Origin: Micromonospora costi
GTDB lineage: Bacteria > Actinomycetota > Actinomycetes > Mycobacteriales > Micromonosporaceae
Direction: 5' to 3'
Length of the DNA: 64,000 nt
Assembly: GCF_003626655.1 (NCBI RefSeq)
Contig: NZ_RBAN01000001.1
Span: 992,001 to 1,056,000 of the forward strand
Shown here: positions 33,827 to 46,010 of the stretch, piece after piece
How the letters are laid out: each line of letters begins with the position of its first letter
How positions within the stretch are numbered: position 1 is the stretch's first letter
Translations under genes and position numbers: made by a program
Notes under the pieces: generated by a model
Told to the model about the DNA's origin: nothing
What the model saw: the letters and a program-made list of their open reading frames with translations, nothing else
Databases searched by the model: none

Positions 33827-36633
33827 CGGTCCGGCCCGGTGGCGGGGTCCGGTTCCGGGCCGGCCCGGGACCGGCGGCCGGCCGGGCGGCTCCCCAGCCC
33901 GCCCCGGGCGCCTCGCGGGGCGGCCGGCGACGCGCGGCCGAGCTGGTCGGCTCGTGGCGTGCGGCGCTGCGCATCGCGCGGCGCGAGGCGCGCCGCGCCC
34001 GCGGCCGGACCGCGCTCGTCCTGGCCATGATCGCCCTGCCGGTCCTCATGCTGACGTTCGTCGCGGCCAGCTACGACATGGCGCAGCTGACCCGCCAGGA
34101 GAGCATCGACCGCCAACTGGGCGATGCCGACGCCGCGCTGCGGTGGATCAGTGACGTCCCGGTCGTCCAGGACGAGAACGGCGAGGGCTGGGTCGCGCGG
34201 GACGCCGAGCAGGTGGGCCCCGTCGTGCCCGCCACGGCCGAACAGGTCGGCGCGCTGCTCGGGCCGGGCGCCCGGGTCACCGAGGTGAAGCGGTGGGTCC
34301 CGGTCAGCGTGCGCAACGGCGACGAGGACGAGGCGATGCGGGGGCGGGTGATCGACCTCGGCGACCCGCTCGCCCTCAGCACCGTACGCATGCGCGGCGG
34401 TCGCGCCCCGGCCGGTCCCGACGAGATCGCGGCCAGCCCCGCCGCCCTCCGGCGTCTCCACGTCCGGGTCGGCGGCACGGTCACGGCCGCCGACGGCTCC
34501 CGCCGGTACCGGGTGGTCGGCGTGGTCGAGTTCCCCGACGACCTCGGCCCGGTGCTCGCGCTGCAACCGGGCTCGTTGCCGCCACCGGACGTGGGTACGG
34601 AGTCCACCTGGCTCGTCGACGTGCCCGGGCCGGTGGACGACGCCCTGATCCGCCGGCTCAACGAGCACGGCGTGGTGGTGACCGCCCGGGGCGGGCCGGA
34701 GGAGAGCCGGGTCCTCACCCTCTGGCCGGGGACGAACTCCGGCGCCGACGTGAACGAGATGGGCACCGGCGTGCTGGTCGGTGGGCTGGGCCTGCTGGAG
34801 GTGGTGCTGCTCGTCGGGCCGGCCTTCGCGGTGGGCGTACGCCGTCGTCGCCGGGACCTCGCCCTCGTCGCGGTGGCCGGCGGCGACGCGGCGCAACTGC
34901 GCCGGGTGGTCCTGGCCGACGGGGTGGTGCTCGGCTGCCTCGGGGCCGTCGCCGGCCTGGCGCTCGGTGTCGCCGCGGCCTTCGCGGCCCGCCCCCTCGT
35001 CGAGCAGTACATCTTCGGGGCCCGCTTCGGCGGCTACCGCTGCTGGCCGGTCGCCCTCGTGGTGATCGCCGGGGTCGCGGTGCTGGCCGGAGTGCTCGCG
35101 GCCCTCGCGCCGGCCTGGACCGCGGCGCGGCAGGACGTGGTCGCCGGGTTGGCAGGCCGGCGCACCCCGCCCCGCAACCGGGGCCGGTGGCTGGCGGTGG
35201 GCCTGGCCCTCGCCGCCGGCGGCGCGGCACTGGCCGCGCTCGGCGCCGCCCGGACGGCCCCGACCGTGATCCTCGTGGGGCTGATCCTCGGCGAGCTGGG
35301 CCTGGTGTTCTGCACACCGACCCTGATCGGCCTGCTCGCCCGGCTCGGCCGGCGGCTGCCGCTGGCGCCCCGGATCGCTCTGCGTGACGCCAGCCGCAAC
35401 CGCGCGTCCGCGGCGCCCGCGATCTCCGCGGTCATGGCCGCCGTCGCGGCGAGCGTCGCGCTCGGCAGCTACCTGGCCAGCGAAACGGCCCGGGGCGCCC
35501 TCTCCTACCAGGCCACCATGCCGACCGGGAACCTCCAGGTGCAACAACCGCCGGACCAGCGCCCCGTTCCGCCTGCCGTGGTGGCCGAGGCCGCCCGGAC
35601 CCACCTGGACGCGGACGCCGTCGCCCCGGTGCACACCCCGACCTGCGATCCGACGCGCGGCGCGACCGTGATCTGCGAGATCGTCCCGGTGCTGCCACCC
35701 GAGCGGACCTGCCCGTGGCAGCCGAGCGACGGGCTGAGCGCCGCGGACCGCCGGCAGGCCCGCGCCGACCCCCGCTGCCAGCTCCGGGCCCGGGACTACT
35801 ACGGGGGGTACGTCCAGGTCATGGTGGACGACGGCGCGGCGCTGCCGATCCTCACCGGTGTGGCACCGGCGACCGCGGCGACCGCCAACGCCGTGCTGCG
35901 GGCCGGCGGCGCGGTGGTGACCGACCCCCGGTACGTGGTCCACGGCCGGGTGGCGGTCGCGGTCGACCGGGGCGACGGGGAGTCCCGGTCGACGGACGGG
36001 ACGGTCAGCCTGCTGACCGCGTACGCGCCGCCGGGCGCCGTCGGCCCGGCCCGGCTGCTGCTCTCCCCCGCCGCGGCCAGCCGGCTCGGGCTGACCTGGT
36101 CGGTCAGCTCCTGGGCCGTCTCAACACCGGCGACACCCGACGAGCGGCAGCAGCGGACGTTCAGCGCCGCGCTGCGCCCGTACGGCTCCTTCTACCTGGA
36201 CGTCGCGCAGGTAGGGCCGCCCGCCGAGGACGCCCCGCTGCTGCTCCTGCTCGCCGCGGCCGCCGGCCTCATCACGGTCGGCGCGGCCGGCATCGCCACC
36301 GGGCTCGCCGCCGCCGAGGGGCGCGCGGACCTGTCGACCCTCGCGGCCGTCGGGGCCAGTCCGGGCGTACGCCGGCTGCTCGCGCTCTGTCAGGCCGGGG
36401 TGATCGCCGGCCTCGGTTCGGTGCTCGGCATCGTGGCCGGCCTCGGCACGGCGGTGCTGGTGCTGTCCTCGACCAACCGCCGGTACGCGGCCAGCTGGCC
36501 GATCGAGGACCCGTACCCGTTGGTCGTCCCCTGGTCGGCGCTCGGTGTCCTGGTGCTGGTGCCGCTGGTGGCGATGCTCGGCGCCGGGCTGTTCACCCGG
36601 TCCCGCCTGCCGGTCGAGCGGCGCCTGGACTGA
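33823..36633 (+). CDS. FtsX-like ABC transporter permease
   Basis: A 936-residue permease of the MacB/FtsX class. The layout is a first membrane helix near residue 70 and a large extracytoplasmic domain. A three-helix FtsX domain lies around residues 310-435, then a central pair of helices, a second extracytoplasmic domain containing cysteines (about residues 555-750) and a final FtsX domain (about 800-925). Such permeases do not always transport a solute through the membrane; many act as mechanotransducers for lipoprotein, peptide or antibiotic resistance. The GTG start overlaps the ATPase gene by 4 bp. Confidence 0.93.
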   Translation: MTVRPGGGVRFRAGPGPAAGRAAPQPAPGASRGGRRRAAELVGSWRAALRIARREARRARGRTALVLAMIALPVLMLTFVAASYDMAQLTRQESIDRQLGDADAALRWISDVPVVQDENGEGWVARDAEQVGPVVPATAEQVGALLGPGARVTEVKRWVPVSVRNGDEDEAMRGRVIDLGDPLALSTVRMRGGRAPAGPDEIAASPAALRRLHVRVGGTVTAADGSRRYRVVGVVEFPDDLGPVLALQPGSLPPPDVGTESTWLVDVPGPVDDALIRRLNEHGVVVTARGGPEESRVLTLWPGTNSGADVNEMGTGVLVGGLGLLEVVLLVGPAFAVGVRRRRRDLALVAVAGGDAAQLRRVVLADGVVLGCLGAVAGLALGVAAAFAARPLVEQYIFGARFGGYRCWPVALVVIAGVAVLAGVLAALAPAWTAARQDVVAGLAGRRTPPRNRGRWLAVGLALAAGGAALAALGAARTAPTVILVGLILGELGLVFCTPTLIGLLARLGRRLPLAPRIALRDASRNRASAAPAISAVMAAVAASVALGSYLASETARGALSYQATMPTGNLQVQQPPDQRPVPPAVVAEAARTHLDADAVAPVHTPTCDPTRGATVICEIVPVLPPERTCPWQPSDGLSAADRRQARADPRCQLRARDYYGGYVQVMVDDGAALPILTGVAPATAATANAVLRAGGAVVTDPRYVVHGRVAVAVDRGDGESRSTDGTVSLLTAYAPPGAVGPARLLLSPAAASRLGLTWSVSSWAVSTPATPDERQQRTFSAALRPYGSFYLDVAQVGPPAEDAPLLLLLAAAAGLITVGAAGIATGLAAAEGRADLSTLAAVGASPGVRRLLALCQAGVIAGLGSVLGIVAGLGTAVLVLSSTNRRYAASWPIEDPYPLVVPWSALGVLVLVPLVAMLGAGLFTRSRLPVERRLD

Positions 36634-36688
36634 GCCGGGGCGCGGGCGAGGGTGTCGTCCCGGGCCGCCGACCGGCACACTGTTCCCC

Positions 36689-37189
36689 GTGTCCGTGCTC
36701 GGAACCATCGCCCGCCGCGTCGGCCACCACCGCTGGTTCGGCACGGCCGCCCGCCTGCTGGTCCCGGCCGACCGGGCGGTGGGGCGGCTCACCCGTGGCC
36801 GGATCGTCGCCCTCGGGCTGGCGCCGTCGCTGATCCTGACCACCACCGGCCGCCGGTCGGGCAAGCCGCGCAGCAACCCGCTGCTGTACGTGCGCGACGG
36901 CGACGCGTACGTGGTGATCGGGTCGAACTGGGGCCAGACCCACCAGCCCGGCTGGTCGATGAACCTGCTCGCCGATCCCGCCGCGGAGGTGGCCGTGAAG
37001 GGCCGGCGCATCCCGGTACGCGCCGAGGTGGCCACCGGCACCGAACGCGACCGGCTCTGGGAGCTGCTGGTGACCGCGTGGCCGGCGTACCGGGCGTACG
37101 TGCGCCGGGCCGGCGGCCGGGAGATCCGCGTCTTCCGGCTGGTGCCGGTCGGGCGCGGCGCGGCCGGTGACAGCACCCTGCGTGGCTAG
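36689..37189 (+). CDS. Deazaflavin (F420)-dependent nitroreductase family protein
   Basis: A 166-residue split beta-barrel protein of the DUF385/Ddn family. The motif TTTGRRSGKPRSNPLLY, then GSNWGQTHQPGWSMNLLADP with its ligand-binding tryptophans and asparagines, is diagnostic. Members reduce nitro compounds, quinones or other electrophiles using F420H2, which Micromonosporaceae make. The GTG at 36689 lacks a Shine-Dalgarno; CACACT 7 nt upstream could be a -10 for a leaderless message. It follows the ABC permease by 55 bp. Confidence 0.88.
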   Translation: MSVLGTIARRVGHHRWFGTAARLLVPADRAVGRLTRGRIVALGLAPSLILTTTGRRSGKPRSNPLLYVRDGDAYVVIGSNWGQTHQPGWSMNLLADPAAEVAVKGRRIPVRAEVATGTERDRLWELLVTAWPAYRAYVRRAGGREIRVFRLVPVGRGAAGDSTLRG

Positions 37190-37324
37190 GGTCTGAGTCG
37201 GAGTCCTCGGTCGAGCCGAGGCGGAGTCCAGGCGGCGACCGGCGGGCCGGGCCGGCCGGCGGCGCCCTGACGGGCGGCGCGCGCCGCGGAGACCCACGAC
37301 CGTCGCGAGGCAGGAGTGGTCGGC

Positions 37325-38062
37325 GTGAACGCGAGCAGCGAGGACGCCGGGGTCGACCGACACCTGGCCGACCCCCGGTGGACGGTCGCCGAGCGGGTGG
37401 CCGAGGCCGCACAGCGCCGGTTCCCGGCCGACGTGCTGGCGATCGCGGTGCACGGCCCGCTGGCCCACGGCGACGACGACGGCGGCGGTGACGGCGAGCT
37501 CGGGCTGCTGGTGGTGACCTACCGGCCGGACACCGGGCCACCCGCGGCCGCGCGGCGGGTGGACGGGGTGCTCGTCGACCTGACCGTGGCCGGCGCCGAC
37601 GACTACCTGCGACAGGCCCGCGCGATCGGCCCGCTGTGGCCGCTCACCGCCGACCGGTACGTCACCACCCGTCCGCTGTACGACCCGACCGGCTGGCTGC
37701 GGACCCTGCGCGACGAGCACCTCGGGCGGTTGGCCCGCGCCCGGCCCGCGGAGTTCAGCGCCGCCGCCCGGCGGGCCTGGTACCGGGGCTGGGCGGCGCA
37801 CGCCCGGGCCGCCCGGCTGGCCGAGTGGTACGAGACCGACCAGGCCCTGCTCATGCTCGGCGAGGCCCGGCTCGCGGCCGCCACCGTGAACGGCCTGCTC
37901 AGCCGCACCTACTTCCGCGACCCCGGTGACGCGGTCCGGCGTACGGGGCTGGCCGGGGCGGACATGACCGAGGTGGGCGCGGTGCTGGCCCGGCAGGCCG
38001 AGGAGCTGACCGCCCGCGGCCAGCCGGTAGACGGCACAGTAGAAGACCTGCTGACAAGCTGA
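37325..38062 (+). CDS. Nucleotidyltransferase-like protein (KNTase-like fold)
   Basis: A 245-residue protein with an N-terminal nucleotidyltransferase-like segment (HGPLAHGDDDGGGDGELGLL near residue 40, then VLVDLTVAGADDYLRQA) and a helical C-terminus like that of kanamycin nucleotidyltransferases. The canonical GSxxxG...DxD/E catalytic pattern is altered, so enzymatic activity is doubtful. The GTG at 37325 is preferred because AGGAG lies 8 nt upstream; the GTG at 37316 overlaps that site. It is followed by the 16-bp repeat array. Confidence 0.7.
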   Translation: MNASSEDAGVDRHLADPRWTVAERVAEAAQRRFPADVLAIAVHGPLAHGDDDGGGDGELGLLVVTYRPDTGPPAAARRVDGVLVDLTVAGADDYLRQARAIGPLWPLTADRYVTTRPLYDPTGWLRTLRDEHLGRLARARPAEFSAAARRAWYRGWAAHARAARLAEWYETDQALLMLGEARLAAATVNGLLSRTYFRDPGDAVRRTGLAGADMTEVGAVLARQAEELTARGQPVDGTVEDLLTS

Positions 38063-38071
38063 CCTCCGCGC

Positions 38072-38215
38072 GGCGCCACGCCCCCGCGGCGCCACGCCCC
38101 CGCGGCGCCACGCCCCCGCGGCGCCACGCCCCCGCGGCGCCACGCCCCCGCGGCGCCACGCCCCCGCGGCGCCACCCCCCCGCGGCGCCACGCCCCCGCG
38201 GCGTCATGCCCCCGC
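38072..38215. repeat. Minisatellite, nine tandem 16-bp units
   Basis: Nine head-to-tail copies of GGCGCCACGCCCCCGC fill 38072-38215. Copies 1-6 and 8 are identical, copy 7 has one change and copy 9 two. The array starts 10 bp after the nucleotidyltransferase stop codon and its last unit runs into the left arm of the inverted repeat at 38209-38290. The unit is not a multiple of three and no supported frame crosses it. Confidence 0.95.
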
Positions 38216-38290
38216 GATCTTGCAGTTTCGGCCCTTGATATGGGGCCTTTTTCCCGGTTCGTCGGGGCAGAAAGTGCAAGATCGCGGGGG
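38209..38290. repeat. GATCTTG-type inverted repeat between convergent genes
   Basis: Arms of 21 nt, beginning CCCCCGCGATCTTGCA at 38209-38229 and its complement at 38270-38290, with one mismatch and a 40-nt spacer. It lies between the nucleotidyltransferase (+) and VIT (-) genes, a position suited to a bidirectional terminator. The GATCTTGCA core resembles the GATCATGCA of the repeats at 14097 and 47383. Confidence 0.88.
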
Positions 38291-38300
38291 TGAGGTCGGG

Positions 38301-39017
38301 TCAGCCCAGGCCGCCCTGCACGCCGATCAGGACGCCCACCAGGTACGTCGCGGCGGCGGCCGCAGCGCCGAGCAGCAGCTGCCGCAGGCCGCTCGACCAC
38401 CATCGGCGGTTGGTGAAGCGGGCCACCACGGCACCCGCCGCGAAGAGGCCGAGCCCGCCCACACCCAGCGCGAGCCCGAGACTCGTGAAGCCCACGAGGT
38501 ACGTGATCAGCGGCACCAGCGCACCGACCGAGAAGAACAGGAACGAGGAGATGGCCGCGGCCCAGGGGCTGGGCTGGTCGTCCGGGTCGACGCCCAACTC
38601 CTCGCGGACGTGCACCCGCAGCGCCTCCTCGGGATTGCGCCGCACCGCCTCGGCCACCTGCATCGCGAGGTCCCGCGGCAGCCCGCGCGCCACCCAGGCG
38701 TCGGCCAGCTCACGGGCCTCCGCCTCGGGATGCCGCTCCAGCTCGCGGCGTTCCTTGGCCACCTCCGCAGCGACCTGCTCGTTGGCGGACCGGACGCTCG
38801 TGTACTCGCCCAGGCCCATCGAGATGGCGCCGGCCACCAGGCCCGCCGCGCCGGTGAGGACGATGCTGCGCGGCGACACCCCACCGCCGCCCACCCCGGC
38901 GATCAGGGCGATGTTGGTGACCAGACCGTCCATCGCCCCGAACACGGCCGGGCGGAGCCAGCCGCCGGAAACGTCCGCGTGGTGCGCCTCGCGCAGCGCG
39001 GCCGGGGTCTCCGTCAC
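38301..39017 (-). CDS. VIT1/CCC1 family iron/manganese transporter
   Basis: A 238-residue membrane protein. Family features are [20 protein letters not shown] in the first helix, [19 protein letters not shown], a cytosolic acidic Glu-rich helical hairpin (about residues 85-145) likely to bind metal, and three C-terminal membrane helices. Relatives move Fe2+ or Mn2+ out of the cytosol. The GTG at 39017 overlaps the map stop by 4 bp (GTGA), so it is coupled to methionine aminopeptidase, itself a metalloenzyme. Confidence 0.9.
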   Translation of the reverse strand: MTETPAALREAHHADVSGGWLRPAVFGAMDGLVTNIALIAGVGGGGVSPRSIVLTGAAGLVAGAISMGLGEYTSVRSANEQVAAEVAKERRELERHPEAEARELADAWVARGLPRDLAMQVAEAVRRNPEEALRVHVREELGVDPDDQPSPWAAAISSFLFFSVGALVPLITYLVGFTSLGLALGVGGLGLFAAGAVVARFTNRRWWSSGLRQLLLGAAAAAATYLVGVLIGVQGGLG

Positions 39018-39871
39018 GGCAGGGTCAGGATCTCGTAGCCGTCGTCCGTCACCACGATGGTGTGCTCGAACTGCGCCGTCCACTTCCGGTCCTTCGTGAC
39101 CACGGTCCAGCCGTCGTCCCACATGTCGTACTGGTAGGTGCCGAGGGTGATCATCGGCTCGATCGTGAACGTCATGCCCGGCTCCATGATGTCGGTGGGC
39201 CGGGGGCTGTCGTAGTGCGGCACGTAGAGGCCGCTGTGGAAGGACTCGCCGATGCCGTGGCCGGTGAAATCGCGGACCACCCCGTAGCCGAAGCGCTTGG
39301 CGTACGACTCGATGACCCGCCCGATCACGTTGATCTGCCGCCCCGGAGCGACGGCGCGGATGCCCCGCATCATCGCCTCGTGGGTCCGCTCGACCAGCAG
39401 CCGGGCCTCCTCGCTCACCTCGCCCACGCAGAACGTCGCGTCCGTGTCGCCGTGCACCCCGTCGAGGTACGCGGTCACGTCGACGTTGATGATGTCGCCG
39501 TCCTGGAGGACCGTGGAGTCCGGGATGCCGTGGCAGATCACCTCGTTGAGGCTGGTGCAGCAGGACTTCGGGAAGCCCCGGTAGCCCAGCGTCGACGGGT
39601 AGGCGCCGTGGTCGCAGAGGAACTCGTGGACCACCCGGTCGATCTCGTCGGTGGTCACGCCCGGCTTGCAGTGCTCCCCGGCGAGCTGGGTGGCCTGCGC
39701 GGCGAGCCGGCCGGCGACCCGCATCTTCTCGATGGTCTCCGGCGTCTGCACGTGCGACCCGCGCCACTCCTTGGGGCCCGCCTTACCCACGTACTCGGGA
39801 CGGGGAATGTGGGCGGGCACGGCGCGCCACGGGGAGAGCGTGCCCGGGGTCAGGGGTGCACGGACGGTCAT
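39014..39871 (-). CDS. map: Methionine aminopeptidase, type I
   Basis: Removes the initiator methionine from nascent proteins. A 285-residue protein with an N-terminal extension of about 45 residues like other actinobacterial MetAPs of the Map-b type (PRPEYVGK motif for SH3-protein-like contact). The five metal ligands can be seen: aspartates in [19 protein letters not shown], histidine in [10 protein letters not shown], and glutamates in FTIEPM and QFEHT. The ATG is at 39871. It is coupled to the downstream VIT gene. Confidence 0.96.
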   Translation of the reverse strand: MTVRAPLTPGTLSPWRAVPAHIPRPEYVGKAGPKEWRGSHVQTPETIEKMRVAGRLAAQATQLAGEHCKPGVTTDEIDRVVHEFLCDHGAYPSTLGYRGFPKSCCTSLNEVICHGIPDSTVLQDGDIINVDVTAYLDGVHGDTDATFCVGEVSEEARLLVERTHEAMMRGIRAVAPGRQINVIGRVIESYAKRFGYGVVRDFTGHGIGESFHSGLYVPHYDSPRPTDIMEPGMTFTIEPMITLGTYQYDMWDDGWTVVTKDRKWTAQFEHTIVVTDDGYEILTLP

Positions 39872-39928
39872 GGGTTCAGCCTATCGCCGCGACACGGACG
39901 CGCTCACCCACGGCCCGGCCCGGCGATG

Positions 39929-39963
39929 TTGCCCCACCTGTCCCGTTGTGCCATGGTGTCTCC
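39929..39963 (+). promoter_or_regulatory. Leaderless promoter of the STAS gene
   Basis: TTGCCC at 39929-39934, 17 nt spacer, CATGGT at 39952-39957, then 6 nt to the GTG at 39964. No ribosome-binding site is present. Confidence 0.5.
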
Positions 39964-40278
39964 GTGGATCAAGGGGCTGCCCCGCCCGTCTTCTCCGCCA
40001 CCGCGGAGCTCGACGGTCACCACCTCCGCGTGGTGGTGGCCGGCGAGGTCGACATGGCCACGGCCGACACGATGTTCCAGACCGCTCTCCGGGAACCGGC
40101 GGAGCGGGTGACGCTCGACCTGCGCGCGGTCACGTTCTTCGACTCCGCGGCGATCCACGCGCTGGTCCAGCTGGCCCGGCGTCTCCCGGGCACCCTCACG
40201 GTGCTGCCGTCCCGGCAGGTCCGCCGCGTGCTGGACGTCTCCGGCCTGGGCGAGCAGCCCTGGTTGCGCCCCGCCTGA
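39964..40278 (+). CDS. STAS-domain anti-sigma-factor antagonist-like protein
   Basis: A 104-residue single STAS domain. The phosphorylatable serine is expected in VTFFDSAAIHALVQLARR (DSAAI, against DSSGL in SpoIIAA/RsbV). The N-terminal beta-strand pair and VVVAGEVDMATAD are typical. Such proteins bind an RsbW-like kinase unless phosphorylated and so free a stress sigma factor. The large RsbW/PP2C-containing protein encoded nearby at 41414-45058 is a possible partner, but the link is inference. The start is set by the leaderless promoter. Confidence 0.88.
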   Translation: MDQGAAPPVFSATAELDGHHLRVVVAGEVDMATADTMFQTALREPAERVTLDLRAVTFFDSAAIHALVQLARRLPGTLTVLPSRQVRRVLDVSGLGEQPWLRPA

Positions 40279-40299
40279 CCCACCCCGGCGGCGCCCGGC

Positions 40300-41352
40300 C
40301 TAGGCCAAACCCCCCATAGAGGGCGGCAGGGGTGGGCCGGCTTCCGGCCGTCCATGATCCGGGGCGCGGTGCTGGTCCGCTGGTTCCCCCGCGGTGTCCG
40401 GGGCGAGGCTACAACGCAGCGCCTCGGCGTCGCGCTTGCTCACCCCGCCAGCCCGGATCGTGTTCACCGCGATGATGGTGACGTCGTTCGCCACGTTGAT
40501 GCCGCTGACGCGCAGGCCGCGGCTCTGCAACAGGGACCGCATCATCAGCCTGACCCCACGCCGCCAACCCTGCAAGGAACTGCGGTTGTGCCACCTCAGC
40601 GGCGAGATACGCACGACCTCGACGGCGGCCGACAGCGCGGTCTCCACGTCCGACGTGTCGATATGGCGCAGCGCGTCGAGGACCTGCTTGGCCAGCTCTG
40701 CATCCCGCGTCCGGGCAGCGTGGGCGAGCCGTTCCAGCTCGGTGGCTGTCTGGTTGAGCAGGGGCCGGGCGGCCCGCCGGATGCGGTAGATCGGGTGCAG
40801 GGGCAGCACCACGACCGAGACCAGGATGCCCACCACCCCACCGACGACGCCGTCGAGGAAGCGGGGCAGCGCGACGCCGGTGCTGGCGGGGAAGAGCACG
40901 GCGATCACCATCGCACTGCCGCCCACCTGGGTGATGAACGAACCCTCGCCGCTGAGGAAGACGGCGAAGAGGATGGAGACGGCCACGATGGCGCCGATCT
41001 GCACGTATCCGCGTCCGAGCCAGGAGACCAGCAGGTCGCCCAGGGTGATGCCCACCGCCACGCCGGCGATCAGCAGCAGTGTGCGGCGGAAGCGCTGGCT
41101 CACCGAACTGGCGATGGTGCCGACCGCGACGGCAGGCGCGAACAGCGGCTGCGGGTTGTTGACCAGGTCCTTCGCGACCCACCAGGCGACGGCGGCGGCC
41201 ACCCCGCACTGCACCGCCACGAGCACGCTCAGCCGCAGTCGCAGCAGCCGCTCTCGGACAGTGGCCCGGCCGGTGCGACGCATCGCCGCCCATGCCGCAC
41301 CGACCGGGTCGTGGTCGCTGCGCCGAGAGCCGCGGAACGACTCACGGCCCAT
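40300..41352 (-). CDS. FUSC family membrane protein (aromatic acid exporter-like)
   Basis: A 350-residue protein with about six membrane helices in the N-terminal half (residues 35-180) arranged as in FUSC/ArAE proteins. A cytosolic helical region follows (about 185-320) and a Pro-rich tail. Relatives export hydroxylated aromatic acids or form part of envelope stress transporters; the substrate here is unknown. The ATG at 41352 has AGGA 7 nt upstream. It lies just downstream of the sensor protein gene on the same strand, with a 61 bp gap. Confidence 0.85.
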   Translation of the reverse strand: MGRESFRGSRRSDHDPVGAAWAAMRRTGRATVRERLLRLRLSVLVAVQCGVAAAVAWWVAKDLVNNPQPLFAPAVAVGTIASSVSQRFRRTLLLIAGVAVGITLGDLLVSWLGRGYVQIGAIVAVSILFAVFLSGEGSFITQVGGSAMVIAVLFPASTGVALPRFLDGVVGGVVGILVSVVVLPLHPIYRIRRAARPLLNQTATELERLAHAARTRDAELAKQVLDALRHIDTSDVETALSAAVEVVRISPLRWHNRSSLQGWRRGVRLMMRSLLQSRGLRVSGINVANDVTIIAVNTIRAGGVSKRDAEALRCSLAPDTAGEPADQHRAPDHGRPEAGPPLPPSMGGLA

Positions 41353-41413
41353 GAGACGATCCTAGTGGTTTCGCCCCATTCGGGCCGCTTTACCGCCGTC
41401 CTCCCAGGACCGG

Positions 41414-45058
<3,645 letters not shown>

Positions 45059-45119
45059 GCAGCCTCCCGGTCCGGCCCGTTCCCGCGGCCGATGATCTCC
45101 ACCTGCCGTGTCCCGACCT

Positions 45120-45145
45120 GTACCCAGGCGGAGCCGCAACGTAAC
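45120..45145 (-). promoter_or_regulatory. Candidate SigB/SigF-type promoter of the sensor kinase gene
   Basis: On the minus strand GTTA (45145-45142) and GGGTAC (45125-45120) are 16 nt apart, resembling the GTTT-N15/16-GGGTA(T/C) promoter of actinobacterial general-stress sigma factors. It is 61 nt before the start at 45058. This fits control by the same kind of partner-switching circuit the gene product belongs to, but it is a pattern match only. Confidence 0.4.
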
Positions 45146-45238
45146 GCATGGGGGCTGCGTGACGCTTCTTAGAGCCTCGACCTTCGACCCGCCCGGGCGT
45201 CCCGGGCCGCCCGTGATCGGGAGGGGAACGGGCCGGCG

Positions 45239-46006
45239 TCAGAGCGGGGTGACGTAGGCGGACGTGATCCCGCCGTCCACCACGAACTGGGCGGCGGTCA
45301 CGAACGACGCGTCGTCGCTCGCCAGGAACGCCACCGCCGCCGCGATTTCCTCCGCCCGGCCGAACCGGCCCATCGGCACGTGCACAAGCCGCCGGGCGGC
45401 GCGTTCCGGGTCGGCGGCGAAGAGTTCGAGCAGCAACGGGGTGGCGACCGGCCCGGGACAGAGGGCGTTCACCCGGATCCCCTCCCGGGCGAACTGCACC
45501 CCCAGCTCGCGGGTCATGGCGAGCACGCCGCCCTTGCTCGCGGTGTACGCGATCTGCGAGGTGGCCGCGCCCATGAGCGCCACGAACGAGGCCGTGTTGA
45601 TGATCGATCCGCGGCCCTGCCGGCGCATGTGCGGGATCACGTACTTGCAGCAGAGGTAGACGCTCGTCGTGTTGACCCGCAGCACCCGCTCCCACGCGTC
45701 CAGCCCGGTCTCCAGGATCGAGTCGTCGTCGGGCGGGGAGATACCGGCGTTGTTGAATGCCACGTCCACCCGGCCGTGCCGCTCGACCACCCCGTCGAAC
45801 AGGTCCCGGACGGCCGTCTCGTCCGCCACGTCGGCGGCTACGAACTCGCCACCCACCTCCTTCGCGGCCCGTCCGCCCGTCTCCGCGTCGACGTCCACAC
45901 AGACCACCCGGGCGCCCTCCGCGGCGAACCGCCGCGCCGTGGCCAGCCCGATCCCGCTGCCCGCACCGGTGACCACCGTCACCCGGTCCCGCAACCGACC
46001 CTCCAC
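45239..46006 (-). CDS. Short-chain dehydrogenase/reductase
   Basis: A 255-residue classical SDR. The NAD(P)-binding motif TGAGSGIG is at about residues 14-21, an acidic VDVD after strand 2 suggests NAD preference, and NNAG and the catalytic YTASK (Ser-Tyr-Lys triad) are present. The GTG at 46006 has GGAGGAG upstream and lies 4 bp after the aldehyde dehydrogenase stop, so it is cotranscribed. In this operon it may oxidise an alcohol intermediate, for instance gamma-glutamyl-ethanolamide, to the aldehyde used by its neighbour; this is inferred from context. Confidence 0.92.
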   Translation of the reverse strand: MEGRLRDRVTVVTGAGSGIGLATARRFAAEGARVVCVDVDAETGGRAAKEVGGEFVAADVADETAVRDLFDGVVERHGRVDVAFNNAGISPPDDDSILETGLDAWERVLRVNTTSVYLCCKYVIPHMRRQGRGSIINTASFVALMGAATSQIAYTASKGGVLAMTRELGVQFAREGIRVNALCPGPVATPLLLELFAADPERAARRLVHVPMGRFGRAEEIAAAVAFLASDDASFVTAAQFVVDGGITSAYVTPL

Positions 46007-46010
46007 CTGA

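Noticed and set aside
38072..38215. Possible CRISPR array
   Set aside because: Units are 16 bp and directly contiguous with no variable spacers, and there are no cas genes; it is a minisatellite.
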